This document shows, one piece after another, positions 1 to 12,034 of a stretch of 64,000 nt of DNA (its first letter is position 1; each line of letters opens with the position of its first letter). The stretch is from Lunularia cruciata (Eukaryota; Streptophyta; Marchantiopsida; Lunulariales; Lunulariaceae): contig OX419762.1 in the NCBI GenBank assembly GCA_948567375.1, positions 55,136,841 to 55,200,840 on the forward strand. The letters are read 5' to 3'. The notes beneath the pieces were generated by a model that did not search any database, was not told the DNA's origin, and worked only from the letters and a program-made list of their open reading frames with translations. Made by a program: the position numbers and the translations under genes.

Positions 1-1062
1 TCATAAGGTGGTTCAAATCATAACTTTAGAAGTGGCCAAAATTTCAAACCTGATCAACATCTCATCTCCAACACCTCACTTTCTAGAGCTCCAATGTCAA
101 CTGACCAGATCTAATTCAAGATTGATCAAACTCTAAAGTTTCTTGAGCTTAGTAATACAAGCACTTTTTCTTCTCTCCAACCTTTTTAACAAATCATGAA
201 AATAACTCAAAAAGATCTCCAAATTGTCTATTGTGTACTCTTGGGTATGAATTCTATCCCCCTTGATTCAATTGATCATATCTCCCATAGAATTGGCTCA
301 AATCACTCAATTCTAGTGTCCAAATTATAGCCTATTAGCTCTTCTCTCCAACTATGGTCTTATCTTCTTGAATGAAGAGAGTATATCAAATACCACTTAT
401 GGATCTACTATGCACTCCTTAACTCTTTTGAAGGTAAAAAAACTCCTAACTTCTCCTCTTGGAATCCAATCTCTTGCAATTTTGGCATTTAGCCTCTTCA
501 CTTTTTGACAAGTGGACCTCACAACTCTACCTTGAAGCTCATGAGAAAAATTGAGCATGTCTCCATCATCAAGAACACATAGATTTTCAAGTCCTAGAAT
601 TGCTCATAAGTAAGCACCAAAAAGATCTGGGCTTTCCATCATCAACTCTATGAAGACCGCCCCAAAACTTGCCACCATCCAATCTTGTAAGTTGTCATGG
701 TGCAGAAACTAGAGCCTAATGAGAAAATGGTTTGGGAGTGGTAGATCAGGAGCATAGGACATCTCCTAATCAATTGCTCTCTCCAACACCAACCTCCATG
801 CTCTACTATAACTCTCACTCTCAATGTCTTCCTCCCACTTGAGACTCCTCAAACACCCTAAAACACCCTTCCTCTCAACTCTCCACCACTTATATACATA
901 AGAGTCCTCAAAGAAAACAAGACCATAATCATGTGACCAATTGTATACATATACATAGATTGCTCACATGGCAAAAGCATGATCATGGGATTCATCATAC
1001 TACCCACTCCATCTTTATCAAGATAAAACACACAAATTCACTTTTTCATGGCCTATGCTAAC
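1..1062. repeat. Unassigned repeat-like sequence next to truncated M2
   Basis: No coding region is recognisable. Read on the minus strand it joins the M2 gag region near 1062, but beyond that point the match to the second M copy (about 27190 onward) stops. M2 is therefore truncated here or interrupted by another repeat. On the minus strand a TATA-like string lies at about 889-898, so an LTR edge of another element is possible. This is inference only. Confidence 0.3.
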
Positions 1063-1149
1063 CACAACACAACAACATAGGTTCTCTCTAGCACTTTGTT
1101 GGAACTCTTGCAAGCTTCTTAGCTTGTCAATCCTCACTCCTTGGTAATT

Positions 1150-2200
1150 CTACCCCAAACATTGGAATAACTCCATCATGGGGTTAAACCCAGGTACTAC
1201 ACTACCTCCTCTAGTGGTACTTCCACTTGTAGTAGCACTATCTCCAACTGGTGCACCTCCACTAGCTCCACCAATGCTACTAGAGCTAAAACTCATGGGT
1301 ATTGCCAATCTACCCTTAGCAACCAAGCTTGAAGTAATAGAGATATAGTTTGGAGACCAATACTGTCCCCATAACTCATTCTCTTCCAAGTGAGCTCTCC
1401 TAAACTCATGATAGTCATCCATCAATGGACCTCGAAGTGTTGAAACAATCCCTTCAATGCCATGAAATGTGTGAATAAAGTCAAGTTCCACATCTGTTGC
1501 AAACCATACCAATTATTGAATTCTCAAATAAAGTCATCAAATTTAATGGTACCCACTATACCAAAGTAACACTTGGGGCCCCATAGATCTTGTCCATGTC
1601 CCACAACAATGGTGCGGACACACCAAGTGCACTCTCAATTGAATCAGCTCTTGTGTTAAACTCCAACTTAGATTCAATTTCCTCCCTCATTGGGACTAAG
1701 ATACATACTGATATCAAGCACCGCTCTAAGTAAACCCATTATGTATTGCAATTTTATCTCCTCTAGAATCCCCAAAGAGCTCCATTGTGGCAAAGTTACC
1801 AAAAATTGCAAACCGCAACCATAACCATTGCAAGTACCTCATCAAGAATCACCACCAAATGCTAACGCTACCAACCAAAGCTCATACTCTAATGTAACTC
1901 TAATTATGAAAACTAAACTAGGGGAAAGGGTGACCTATAACCTGCCATCACAACACACACTCTCACGGTCTGCATGTCATCATTTCTTGCCTTATTGGAG
2001 AGAAACACTAGTAGTCTGATTGGTCATCACTGCAACCTCACTACCAAAAGCACACCAAAGCAGCAACGCTCGCTCTAAAGTTAGGGGACTTCATATCAAC
2101 ATGGTGCACAAATAGAAAGTAGAGGATGGAGGGAGTCTAATCACAAGAAATCTAAATAGAAACACTCCATCTCATAAATCAACACTAGATTGACTTTGCC
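1150..2200 (-). pseudogene. M2 Gag-like fragment
   Basis: This is the structural (Gag-like) start of the M2 polyprotein. The best preserved piece is 1150-1512: about 120 open codons containing the strings DDYHEFRRAHLEE and YWSPNYISITSSLV, then a Ser/Gly/Thr-rich stretch. M1 carries the same region on the plus strand at about 26880-27170 (DNYQEFMRAHLEE, WSPHYISIISSLV), with more stop codons. Gag of Ty3/gypsy elements packages element RNA. The assignment rests on position upstream of the CCHC knuckles in M1, not on a named domain. Upstream of 1512 the frame is broken. Confidence 0.5.
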
Positions 2201-2337
2201 ACCATTTGGCATTTGATATAATATATGTTATCTACTTCTTAAGCTACCAGGATCACCAAGAATGTGATCAAATAGTCTCTCCTAGCCAAAGCTACATGTG
2301 TATAGAAATATGTGGAATAATCCCTAAGACAAAAAGT

Positions 2338-2405
2338 GAGGGTGGATCAGTTGGCTAGGGTACCAATCTAAGAAACAAAGATCTAGGGTTCAAACCTTAT
2401 TGCAC
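2338..2405 (+). repeat. tRNA-like (SINE-type) segment in the M2 leader
   Basis: An A-box-like string (TGGATCAGTTGG, 2343-2354) and a B-box-like string (GGTTCAAACC, 2387-2396) start 44 bases apart, the spacing of a tRNA gene. The acceptor stem does not pair, so this is not a functional tRNA. M1 carries the same segment at the same place (25950-26015), also antisense to the element. Confidence 0.5.
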
Positions 2406-2667
2406 ACAATCTAGCAAGTTGGGCAAACTTTGCCAAACAATGACCAAAAACTACACTAAACTAGCTAGCCTCATGCCAGCAAGCTTGCTCTTCTAGGCCT
2501 TCATAGCCCACAGTCCTGTGCCTTGAAGCCTCTAATGCCCAAATGAGGCATTTCTTCTTACCACTTTCAACCCTCTCCAAATTTGGCAAACCTCCTCCAA
2601 ATCTGGCCAAGCTTCTCAAACTCAAGCTAAAATTTGACATAAAATATGACATAAATTCCTAGAGTAG

Positions 2668-5600
2668 TGAGACAACTTGGCAAGTATCACTTTTATGATA
2701 ATCAGTAAGTAATATTGTTCTCATAGAGATACAAGTAAAAAATGGTCAAATACAAAGTAAATAATCACAATGTAGTTCTTCTTGGTTGCATCTTTAATCT
2801 CTTAGGTAGAAACTACACCCAGAAGAGAGTAACAAGCACTAACTTGTAGTCTCATCACAAATTAACAACTCTCTTAATCACAACTCTATCAAAGTTTATC
2901 CAAAAAAATCTTGATTGTAACTATTCAGATTCTCCCAAAGACGGTTACTTCATTGGAAAAAGACTTTTCCTCAAAATTGTGTTCCTCCCCTCCATTGAAA
3001 GCACAAATTCCTTGATCAAAATTGCTTCAAATCAAACTCACGTTGCACTCACAATTGTAGAATAATACAAACAGGACAATCCCTCTCAGATCTGTCAAGG
3101 CATTGCTTTGATTACATTTCACTCAAGATCAAACATATAGAATGAACATCAATGTCATGGAATCCAACATCCAACAAGTTCACTAGCTTGCACTTCCAAA
3201 TTCCCCAAACACTCACAAACACATACATAAAGTTGATACTCAGAATTAAGCTTAAACAACAAGTACTAAAATACAGCAGTTTGCTTTACCTATCTTCAGA
3301 AATATAAATATTGAATAACATTTCACTACAAATGCCTCCTTTAAATAGGCTGAGCACTTCAACAACCATCTAACAAAAATACTATTCAACAACAACTTTT
3401 CCAACCTACATATCCAAACCACCTCTTCATATCTGCCTCTTCAAATCTCTAATTTGTTTCTAATCCGATCCAATGTCAATCTCAACTTTGGCTTCCAAAC
3501 CCAATGTTCCATCTTACACTTCTCCTTTGTTGGGTCTTTCTAATACTACTCCTACCTCTTCTATTTCTACTATCCCTTCACTCCAAACTGCAATTGTAGA
3601 CATGGATAATCTATCTACTTCTTTATCTTGCAACCCACTCTTCTCTAATGTCTCAAGCAACTCACCCAAAGACATATGCACTCCTACTTCCACAACTTTG
3701 GACTTTGTGTTCATCTTCATCTCCCTTTGAAGTCTATCTAAATTTGATCTAACAAAATCTAATCCGAGATAGACATTGTCTACTACTTCTAACATCTTTC
3801 TATCTACTCTATCTCTTGGGTGAATCATCAATCTGTTCCTATCTACATCTTCCGCCTTCATCTTTTGAGTTTCTTGCACAATTAGCCTCAACTCATGCAG
3901 TCTTGCTTCTTCCAACTTCCCTTCAAATTCTGTACTTAGCATTGTCTTCAACTCCCTAATGACCGTTGTTGCTCCATCCAATTCCACCTTCAAAACTACC
4001 TTCTCCTTACTTCTCTCTGCTTCTAACTCATTCTGATACATCACCAATTCATCTTCAAATTCAGCCTTAAGTGCCTCCTTCCCTTGCATATACTAGACTA
4101 ATTGATCTTCAACTCCTCATAGCAAACCCCACAATTGTTCTTTCTCCCGAGTACATTTTGCCAATTCTCATTGCCAACTTGGTCCTTCTCCGCCACACTC
4201 TTCTTCAAACTCTCCAGCTCTTGTTCCATCACCACTGTAATTGCCTTTGAGTGTATGACCTCAACTTGTACCTCAACAACTTCCTGTTTGTGGTCTCAAC
4301 CAATGCCTTGTGCTCCTTCAATTCTTTGCTACATTTCATGAAATACTCTTGCAAGGCATCCACGCTTTTCTTCCAAAGAATTGCCTCAGCCCAAAGTTCT
4401 TTAGCTTCCTTCTCTCTCCTTGGGTTAGCTTACTCCTCAATGCCAAGGTCTCCCCATTCCACTTCTTCATGACATCCAACTCATCCCTCATTGACTTTGT
4501 TGCTGGCAAGCATCTATTCCACTAGTGCCTCACTCCAAAGATGTGATCTTTGCATCTTCAAAGTCTCATCCTCCAAGCTCTCTTCATTCTCAACTTTGAT
4601 GGATACGGCAACCACCATGTAAGCACTCCTCTTTGTTCATGCCGCCCTTGGAAAGACCAAGGCACCCTATCCTATACTGCCATCTCCTAGCTTGTTGGTT
4701 GGCAACGGCTTATCTCCTCCTTCCATGCGGTTGATCGCCTCATGGATTTCCCGTTCTTCTTCTCCAGCAATACCTTCTCTTGATTGCTGAACTGTGGCTT
4801 CTCCCTTGCTGCCATTGCTTGACTCTCTGTAGTGTAAATTCTTCTTTGGCTCTCAAGGCTTCTCCTCTTGACTCCATTTCTCCTTCCGACTCTTCCTTCA
4901 AGGTTAAATCTTTCACTTCCATTGATCCAAGCTTTGGATTGAGTCTTTGTATCTTCTGAGGCTGCACCGGCGGGACTTGTCCTTTAGGTCTACTTCTCTT
5001 TTTTGGCATGGGGATGTCCATTTCCATTATCTTCTCCTTTGCACTATTTAGGTAGTAGTCATTGCCTTCACAAACCAGCTTGATGTGATATTGTTCATCC
5101 TCATTTGCATCTCTTCACAAATTGGGGTGAAAATGGAACACCATCCATCCTCTCTCCTTTGGGCTAAACTTGTTGAGAGCTCAATAGGTTCAGCCCAAAG
5201 TAGAAGTGGGTTGCAAAGAGATGAAGTAGTGGGGCAGCATATCCATTCTCCAATTGGTTATCATTTTCCACACTTGTTCATGCAAACACTTTGCCCAGTC
5301 CACCACTTCTCCTATAAACATCTGATGGAAAACATTACTTGCTACATTGTTACATAGGTAGTTTGCTTTGGCTTGAACATAGCCATCATCATGCTCATGA
5401 TCCCTCTTTGCACTAGATCCTTGCAGCTATCTACCTTGTACCCATTCTTGGTACGAGGTCTACTAAAAGAGTTTCTCACCTAAGCAGTTTCTTCCAAAGC
5501 ATCACACTTCCAATAGAAGTGTACCTCTCTTCTTCTCTTCCAAGACTAATATCCAATATAGCTCAATCCAACTCAATCCATCAAGCCGGATTTCCTCTCT

Positions 5601-6353
5601 TTCCCTTGTCTTTGGGCCCATCCTTACAATTCCATGAACCCTGGAAAACTCAAATTCCAATTCCAGACCAAAAATGTGATGCAAAGTCTAGACAAGACTT
5701 TGATCCTCACCACTACATCTAATTGGTGAATTGCAAGACCCCTCACTGCACTTTGCTTATTTCCCTTTGGGGCCTTCATGTGCTTCCTCATTCTCTGCTT
5801 ATGATAGATCAAACCTAAGACTCTAACCCACTCTTCTTGCATATTCACAATTTGCATTCCTTTGGATCTACTTTGAATAGGAATAGGTTACCTGCTAGAC
5901 ATTGTAGTGCTTCCTTGACAAAATCTCAATTTTATAGTCCTTAGCTGATTGGTCATTCTTCAATCGTTTCTTCCCACCAACTTTGTGGGTTGGTTTCCCA
6001 TCACTTTCAAGATTATCTTGGTCTTGAGGTAATCACTTTAGGGTTTTTAGTGTTAGTCGCTTCTTCCCACGTACTTTCTTGATTGGTGAAACCCAAGTAA
6101 AAGTTGTTATAGGTTCTTTGGATTGGGTTGTGCATCTTGATGCAAAGTCCTCTATCCTCAACTTCAAACTTCCATCTGTTTCCCCTGAGTCCCTCTAACT
6201 TTGACCCAAGTCCTTCTAACTTTGACCCTAGGTCAACTTTGGGTATACACCACCAAAACACATGATTCTTTGCATTTCTTCCCCATTTAGCACTTCTTTG
6301 GCTTTACCAATGCACTTCTTCCTTAAAACTCAAAAGAAAATGTGGGTACCACA
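2668..6353 (-). mobile_element. Element A: 3.7-kb TG...CA unit with 5-bp target duplication
   Basis: In element orientation it starts TGTGGTACCCACA (ending at 6353) and its other end, read inward, is TGAGACAACTTGGCAAG (from 2668). Flanks are AGTAG (2663-2667) and AGTTG (6354-6358), a 5-bp target duplication with one mismatch. Copies B and C share both ends, length (3686, 3717 and 3746 bp) and gene content. About 800 bp at the 3' end are noncoding and similar in all three. I see no second copy of either end inside the unit, so there are no paired LTRs. It interrupts M2. Confidence 0.7.
3514..6290 (-). pseudogene. Element A single ORF: coiled-coil protein of unknown function, broken
   Basis: I do not recognise the protein. 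It starts about 65 bp inside the element and runs to about 3514, with frameshifts and stops. Recognisable parts in order: an N-terminal segment (about 6013-6290) matching the N-terminus in B; a central core (about 5100-5500) that in B and C contains KNGYKV and NWAKC; an acidic and Lys/Arg-rich middle (4740-5027); and a C-terminal coiled coil (3514-4089, 191 open codons) with heptad-like Leu/Glu/Lys, including RLHELRLIVQE and DRVDRKMLEVVDN, matched in C by RLHELKLLVQE and TRVDRKILEVEDN. No RT, integrase, DDE transposase or zinc knuckle is visible. Confidence 0.6.
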
Positions 6354-6358
6354 AGTTG

Positions 6359-7090
6359 GCTGACCACCAAATCCTCCACTAAATCTCCATTTGAGCTAAA
6401 TTGGAAGGACGGGTTTCTCCAGTCCACAAATTTGAGGGAATGGGTTCACAACTCCACCTTCAATTTTGACTTTCAAGCTCAAATTGACCTGATTTCACCT
6501 CTTGGTCTCAAATTGAACACCACTACTTGAAATTTACTCTATTCTCAAGGAAATTTGGCCAGCACTTCCACACATAGTCCGCCTCATTGCCAAATCTATA
6601 TCAGTTCATAAGAGCTTCTGCACACAATCACTCTTAGTGAAAACTGGAACCACGCTGAGCTACCAATAATCAGCAAGGCTTGGAGATACAAGCAACACCC
6701 TCAATTCTTCCACCTAATTTCTCCCTTTCTACACTTCTCTGATAAAATCATTTTGTTTGCAACTTGAATCACACTCAATTAGATCAATACTTGATTTGTC
6801 ACTCAACAATCTGCCTACAATTGGGCACCAATTATAGTCAAGCCAAACCCACTCTAGCTAAGAGATTCAAGGTGACGTTCGCCGCCCATTGTCCTCCATA
6901 GCCAAGAACTTGAAGGCTCAACATCAAAGAAGTGAGCTCTTTGGAGTTGTATTTTGATAGTATGCCTTGTGATCTTGACCTAGGTCTCCAACCCTAATGG
7001 TCCCACTGATGGCACACCTGACGGTGTGAATGATGTAAGTGATGGTGGTGGCCACACCATGTAGTCAATACCCCAAACATAAATTTGACC
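6359..7090 (-). repeat. 5' leader/LTR part of M2 beyond insertion A
   Basis: Read on the minus strand this matches the M1 leader at about 23950-24655 nearly end to end, including a shared block around GAGCCTTCAAGTTCTTGGCT and the end block GGTGGTCAGCCAA. No intact reading frame is present. Confidence 0.65.
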
Positions 7091-7594
7091 ATTAACAAGT
7101 AGTATATGAGTAATTGCCAAAATACCTCTAATTACACACACTACTATTCAAGCATCTAAGCATTTTTGGTGTGATGCTACAAATGGCCTCACAATATCTT
7201 TCACATATGGAATTTTACTCTTGCAAGGTAAAGAGTTTATAACAAAGTTTTAAATGGTATATCTTGTGCTATTCTTAATGGCCTAAAATGAAACAATGAA
7301 ACCATAGCTAGCAAACAAATTAATGTTAATTAATAACATAAGATGCTCCATCTTGTAAGTTCTTTTCCTTGCCCAAACCACAACTCACTCACATCCCACC
7401 TATTTGGTCTAGTGAAACTATCACTAGAACAATAATAAGCAAGCAATTCTAAATCCAAGCTCAAATATTTCTACATTGATACAAAATTAATACATAATGC
7501 AACTCGGATGTGCAAATCCTAATTATTAGCTATGAGTCAAATGAGAAACAGCATATGATGACTGCCTGCCCGCACTCAGCTTGTCATTGCCTAA
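7091..7594. other. Spacer between M2 and Harbinger derivative
   Basis: AT-rich sequence without a recognisable gene. The only note is that the left end of the Harbinger derivative lies near 7560-7595, and I could not fix a terminal inverted repeat or target duplication there. Confidence 0.4.
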
Positions 7595-7959
7595 AGGCCA
7601 CTTCACATGTGTTAATAATGTACATTAAATTTGACATCCATCATCTTTTTAATTATTGACGGAAAGAGTATCTCAATGTGTCCATGGGAATGCAGAGGTC
7701 TAGCAGTTAACTTGGACGTCCATCAACCACATAAGTATACCTACAATGACAGGTCACTGTAGATTATTGACCCGTGCTAACAGGTAACCAGCTTTTGAAC
7801 TAGAGTATATCAAATAAGGAATTTGAGACTTGCAAACATCAATATCTTTTGATTCACAAATCTGTTTTGAACAAAAGAGGGTTCATGAAATTCAACTTAG
7901 ATTGAAATAAAAATTCAGACCTAAAATGCTTCTACATTTTAGGTCCATTTCTATATCAC

Positions 7960-8136
7960 ACATGACAAGCATTGAATAATGTTGATTTAAACTATAAAAT
8001 AGTACCACCAATCCAAAAGTGAAAGAGTTCAAACACATTACATATGCACGTGACAAACACTGAATAACATTCAATTCAAACTATAAAATAATACCACAAA
8101 TCCAAAAATGGAAAAGTCCAAACACATTACATATGC
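7960..8136. repeat. 88-bp tandem duplication inside the Harbinger derivative
   Basis: 7960-8047 and 8048-8136 are imperfect tandem copies, both ending CACATTACATATGC. The right arm of the full element holds only one equivalent (about 11330-11410), so the duplication is private to the derivative. Confidence 0.7.
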
Positions 8137-8341
8137 ATTCAATCTCAAATCTCATATCATATGTATTTGCTTGGAAAGTTGAAAAGCTCATACTAAAGAA
8201 ATCCAAAATCAATCATAGAATGAGAATTTTGATAGTTCCATTGCACTTTATATCACCCAACTCATTAACTTAGAAAATTTCACATTCAAAGGGTTCAAAT
8301 GGAGCTAGAATTGCCTAACTCATAGGCTCTGCTAAAGATTT

Positions 8342-8379
8342 GCACGTAAGGCTGACCTAATGTGGTCAGCCTTACGTGC
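8342..8379. repeat. Perfect 16-bp hairpin
   Basis: Arm GCACGTAAGGCTGACC (8342-8357), 6-base loop, exact reverse complement 8364-8379. It is at the right end of the deleted Harbinger derivative. At the matching place the full element has a shorter, different palindrome (ATGTCAGGCAGACCTGACAT). Confidence 0.8.
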
Positions 8380-8929
8380 TGACCTAATGTGCATATGAGC
8401 TCCATCATAGCTCCGTCAATATGACGGATGCCAGACTTTGTCTTTTAGTGGGCCGCCAGAAGGCCACTTCACATGGCTCATTGATGTCCAGCAATATTGA
8501 CATCCGTTTGCCTTCTAAGTACTGACTGAAAGAGTATCTTTAGGTGTCCATGGGAGTGCAGCGGCCCGGCAATTAACCTGGACGGACGTCACACATCTAA
8601 ATATACCTGCAATAACAGGTCACTTTGGAATTATTAACTGGTGCCAACAGGTAACCAGTTTTCTTGTTAGGGTATAACAAATAAGGGGTTTGGGACTTGC
8701 AAATGTCCATATCTTTTGCTTCTCACACTCGTTTTGAACAGAAAAGGGCTCATTGGATTCAGCTTTCAGTCCTCTTTCATATACTCAAGATGGATTTTTG
8801 TGATCTCATGTTTTTCTGGTTGATGGAGTCTAAAACAGAAAATCTCTTGGAGTTAGCCACATTGTTGATGGGAGAAACATTTTTTGAACAAGAGGAAGAT
8901 ATTACACCAGAGTTCTAGAGCTGGTTCTG

Positions 8930-10111
8930 ATGGCAAATAATTGTCTTTTGCTATCTCAAAGAAGAATACCAAGAGACTTCTGGGTGATACCAAGACAGTA
9001 CACATGGTGGGAGATTGTTCACAAGCAAGTATGGTCAATGGATTCAGACTTTCTAAACAATCATATGAGAAGCAGGTACCAAATGTCATATCAGAGTTTT
9101 AAGAGATTGGTTGATGAGATTGAACCACATGTGCCTACTATGTCTGAATGGCTATTTGCTAGAAAAAGAGTGGAATTAGAAAAATGTGTAGCTGTAGTTT
9201 TACACAGATTTGCACACAATTCACCATTGAGAACTCTTAGTGATCTGTATTGTCTTGGTGAATAGACTATAGTGAAGTACATTATAATTATAGGTGAGAT
9301 ACTAGCAAACAAAGACAAAATATACTCTAAATACATCAAATGGCCTATAGTAGCAGAATGTATTGAGAGCATGTCAAAGTTTGCACAGATATGTGGAATT
9401 CCACAAATCATTGGTTGTATAGATGGTACACATATCAAATTGAGAACCAAACCAGCTATGAGATTTTATCCTGAACACTATAGGAATAGACACTCAGATT
9501 ACACTGTTTTGCTACAAGGCATTTGTGATGCGGATCTTTGGTTTTGGGACTTGTGTTGTACGATGCCTGGATCTACTCACGATGCTGCACATTTATGACA
9601 GTCCAACTTATATCACGCAATGGAATCAGGGACAACTCTCACTCAACCAACACTCATTTTTCCACAAGAAAACCATATGATACAAGTGATTCCATCATTG
9701 ATCCTTGGAGATACAGCCTATCCATTACGTCAATGGTTGTTGAAACATTGGCATCAACATTCACATCAAGGAGAACCTATGCAGAATGTATTTGACAACC
9801 ATACATCAAAAGCACGTGTAAGTGTGGAGAATGCATTTGGTCAATTGAAAGGTAGATGGAGCATATTGAGGGACTGTCCAATGTGACTGGAAGTTGTTCC
9901 AAGAGTGACACTTGCATGTGCAGTACTACACAACTTTGTAATTCAACAAGAAGAACCACTACCTACTGACGTCAATGTAGTGGATGAGCATATGAATGGA
10001 GCACATATTTTGCCACTCCCAAGATTTGCAGCAGATAAATGGAGTACAACTAGAGGTGAATTAGTAAGAGCAGCTTTGTACAACAATTCAAAAGTACTCA
10101 TGCTCATCTAG
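8930..10111 (+). pseudogene. PIF/Harbinger DDE transposase with three nonsense codons
   Basis: The protein would cut and paste the element through an RNase H-fold DDE active site. One frame runs 394 codons, normal for the family, with no frameshift. Stops interrupt it at codons 112 (TAG, 9263), 223 (TGA, 9596) and 319 (TGA, 9884). The catalytic acids appear intact: first Asp in CIDGTH (codon 165, 9422), second Asp in GSTHDA (codon 218, 9581), Glu in VENAFG (codon 300, 9827). The N-terminal part holds RRIPRDFWVIPRQ and SYQSFKRLVDEIEPH. All three stops are one C-to-T change from CAG or CGA. An open stretch just upstream (about 8790-8918, another frame) may be a displaced N-terminus. The element cannot now make its own full transposase. 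Confidence 0.9.
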
Positions 10112-10151
10112 ATATAGCAAATGTCATTTGAGAGTGAAGGTATTTACTTAC

Positions 10152-11217
10152 TCAAGATGGCGGTCCACGTTGGTTGTTCTTCAAGATTTCAAGCTCCATA
10201 TGTTTCAGTTCAAGCATTTGGCTCATTAAATCCATCTTGTGTTGTTCTTGAACCATCATTAAGTCAAATTTACGATCTTCTTGCAAGGATCTCTTCTCAT
10301 TTGCTTCCTTCACTACTTGAGTAAATTCAAGCATACACTTTTGCATTTTGTCTTCACCTTCTTTTGATACTCTTCACTTTTTGTTACGTTGCCCAACAAC
10401 ACCAGGTTGAGCACAAGCTTTTGTCCAGGGACTGATTGTGGCCTGATTACCAATTGTCTCTAGAGAAGGTGTAGAGACTTGTGGTGTTTCCTTGTCATCA
10501 TCAGATATCAAAACATCCATATATGATTGTTCAGTTTGATTTATATGAGATGCTTCCTCACTCCCATCAATAGTTTCATCAGTCAAGTCTACAAACTCTC
10601 TCTCACTAGTTATTGAAGTGTTAATACCACCATCACATGCTCCTAGAATGCTTTGTTCTTTGGGCGAACCGCCTCTAATTCTATGCATCTGTTCATAAAA
10701 CTCACATGAACTTGGTTTTGTGCCTGTGGTTTGTTTTCCTTTCTCAACCCTATATTTTTTAACTAGACCATCAAGCTTGTTCCTGAGAATCTGTGGCTCA
10801 TAAGGTGGTGTTATACTGATAGCTTCATTGAACCTATTAGCAAACACCTTCCATTGATCCTGACTTACATTGCCTTGGTTACAATGATTAAAATAAATGT
10901 CTTCATACATATCCAAAAAAAGCCTCACATGACTAGAAATCCACTCCACTTTAGCCTTCTTCGGAATGGAAACACCTGTAAACCCAATTGACAACAGTAG
11001 ATAAATAATCAGCATACTATTATTTTAGAATAGTATTCCAATCTACATATGAAATAGTCAAAATCATACCTCTCACAAGAGCATCCTTTGATGATGAATT
11101 TTTCTTTTTTGCACCAAGCTTCTTCTTGGATGGAGCCTGCAAATCTTTCACCAATGTAATTGGTTCCATAGGTGGAAGAGCTCCCAAAACATTCTCATTT
11201 TCTACAATCTCTTCCAT
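10152..11217 (-). CDS. Myb/SANT-like Harbinger partner protein, two exons, late TGA
   Basis: In PIF/Harbinger elements this protein binds DNA and helps the transposase enter the nucleus and act. Exon 1 is 11217-11070 and exon 2 starts at 10975. The donor GAG|GTATGA and acceptor TTTACAG|GTG flank a 94-base intron and the phase fits. The domain is in exon 2: VRLFLDMYEDIYFNHC, QDQWKVFANRFNEA and LRNKLDGLVKKYR. The reading frame ends at TGA 10374-10376 (249 residues). It stays open in the same frame to 10152, where a charged Met/Leu/Gln-rich tail typical of these proteins follows. The TGA therefore probably replaced CGA and cut a 323-residue protein. Otherwise the frame is clean, unlike the transposase. 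Confidence 0.8.
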
Positions 11218-11546
11218 TCTGCTGCACAAAATTCAAAAAATACACATGGAAAAGGTTGGTTTGACAGAGAAATTTTATTTCACCAATGTCACTGCAATAT
11301 TAATCTATTGTCTTCAGTTTCAAATCACACATGACAAGCATTGCATAACGTTCAATTTAAGCTATAGAATAGCCCAACATATCCAGAAATGAAAAAGTTA
11401 TGATATATTACATACCTGATCAATCTTGAAGATCAAAAATCAGAACCCTAGTAATGTTTGCTTGGAAAGTTGATATGTTTGCTCTCGGGAAAACTGAACC
11501 TGTCAAAGAATGGGAGATTTTGAAACTGTATTGCCCGTTGTATCAC

Positions 11547-11778
11547 CCAACCCATTAACCTAGAAAATTTCCCCTTCGAGAGACTCAGCCAGAGCAAGAG
11601 TTGCATGACGTATGAGCTCAGGCTGAGGGCTTGAATGTCAGGCAGACCTGACATGCACCAACCCATTAACCTAGAAAATTTCCACTTCTAGAGACTCAGC
11701 CGGAGCACGAGACGGAGCAAGAGTTGCATGCCATATGAGCTCAGGCTGAGGGCTTGAATGTCAGGCAGACCTGACATG
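11547..11778. repeat. Tandem duplication of about 115 bp at the Harbinger right end
   Basis: 11547-11656 is repeated at 11657-11778. Both begin ACCCATTAACCTAGAAAATT (or close to it) and end TGTCAGGCAGACCTGACATG, which is itself a palindrome. The second copy has about 12 extra bases. The derivative (8255-8395) has a single version. Confidence 0.8.
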
Positions 11779-12034
11779 CGCATGAGCTCCGGCCGATGAA
11801 TCGCTGCCGTGTTTTGTCTTTTAGTGGGCTGCCGGAGCCCGAAAGAGCCATGTGAATCGCCTAAGAGCTCGAGAGAGCCATGTGAAGGCCACTTGAGAAG
11901 GAGCGGTCGCTCTTACTTTGCTTACGTCGGTAGGTTTTTGGACGACCGCGTTGAGTTATTTTTGATTAAGTTTATTAAGGTTAGCTTTGTAATTAAATTT
12001 ATTTAAGTTCGCTGATCACTTTTGACATCCGACA

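Larger units (their letters stand above)
1063..7090 (-). mobile_element. M2: truncated second copy of the methyltransferase-type Ty3/gypsy element
   Basis: Read on the minus strand, 7090-6354 followed by 2667-1063 is collinear with the 5' part of element M1 (about 23950-24650, then 25790-27190). It covers the long LTR-like leader, the tRNA-like segment and the start of gag. The continuity is broken only by the 3.7-kb insertion A (2668-6353). Only the 5' end of the element is present, so protease, methyltransferase and RT cannot be checked in this copy. The collinearity with M1 shows that the long leader belongs to the family and is not chance flank. Many substitutions and indels separate the two copies, so the match is old. 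Confidence 0.75.
7595..8395. mobile_element. Internally deleted (MITE-like) Harbinger derivative
   Basis: 7595-7890 matches 8461-8770, the left end of the adjacent full element. 7950-8395 matches about 11315-11790, its right end. The two arms meet near 7890-7950, so both genes are missing and the unit is about 0.8 kb instead of about 3.4 kb. Non-autonomous deletion derivatives like this are usual for PIF/Harbinger families. It lies head to tail with the full copy. Confidence 0.7.
8430..11805. mobile_element. PIF/Harbinger-type DNA transposon, nearly complete
   Basis: The element carries the two genes typical of the superfamily, in convergent orientation and about 40 bp apart at their 3' ends: a DDE transposase (8930-10111, plus) and a Myb/SANT-like protein (10152-11217, minus). 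The string TTTTAGTGGGC, followed by T/C-GCC, occurs near both outer edges (about 8446 and 11819) in the same orientation. The boundaries given are approximate. I could not establish the terminal inverted repeats or a 3-bp target duplication. Confidence 0.75.
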
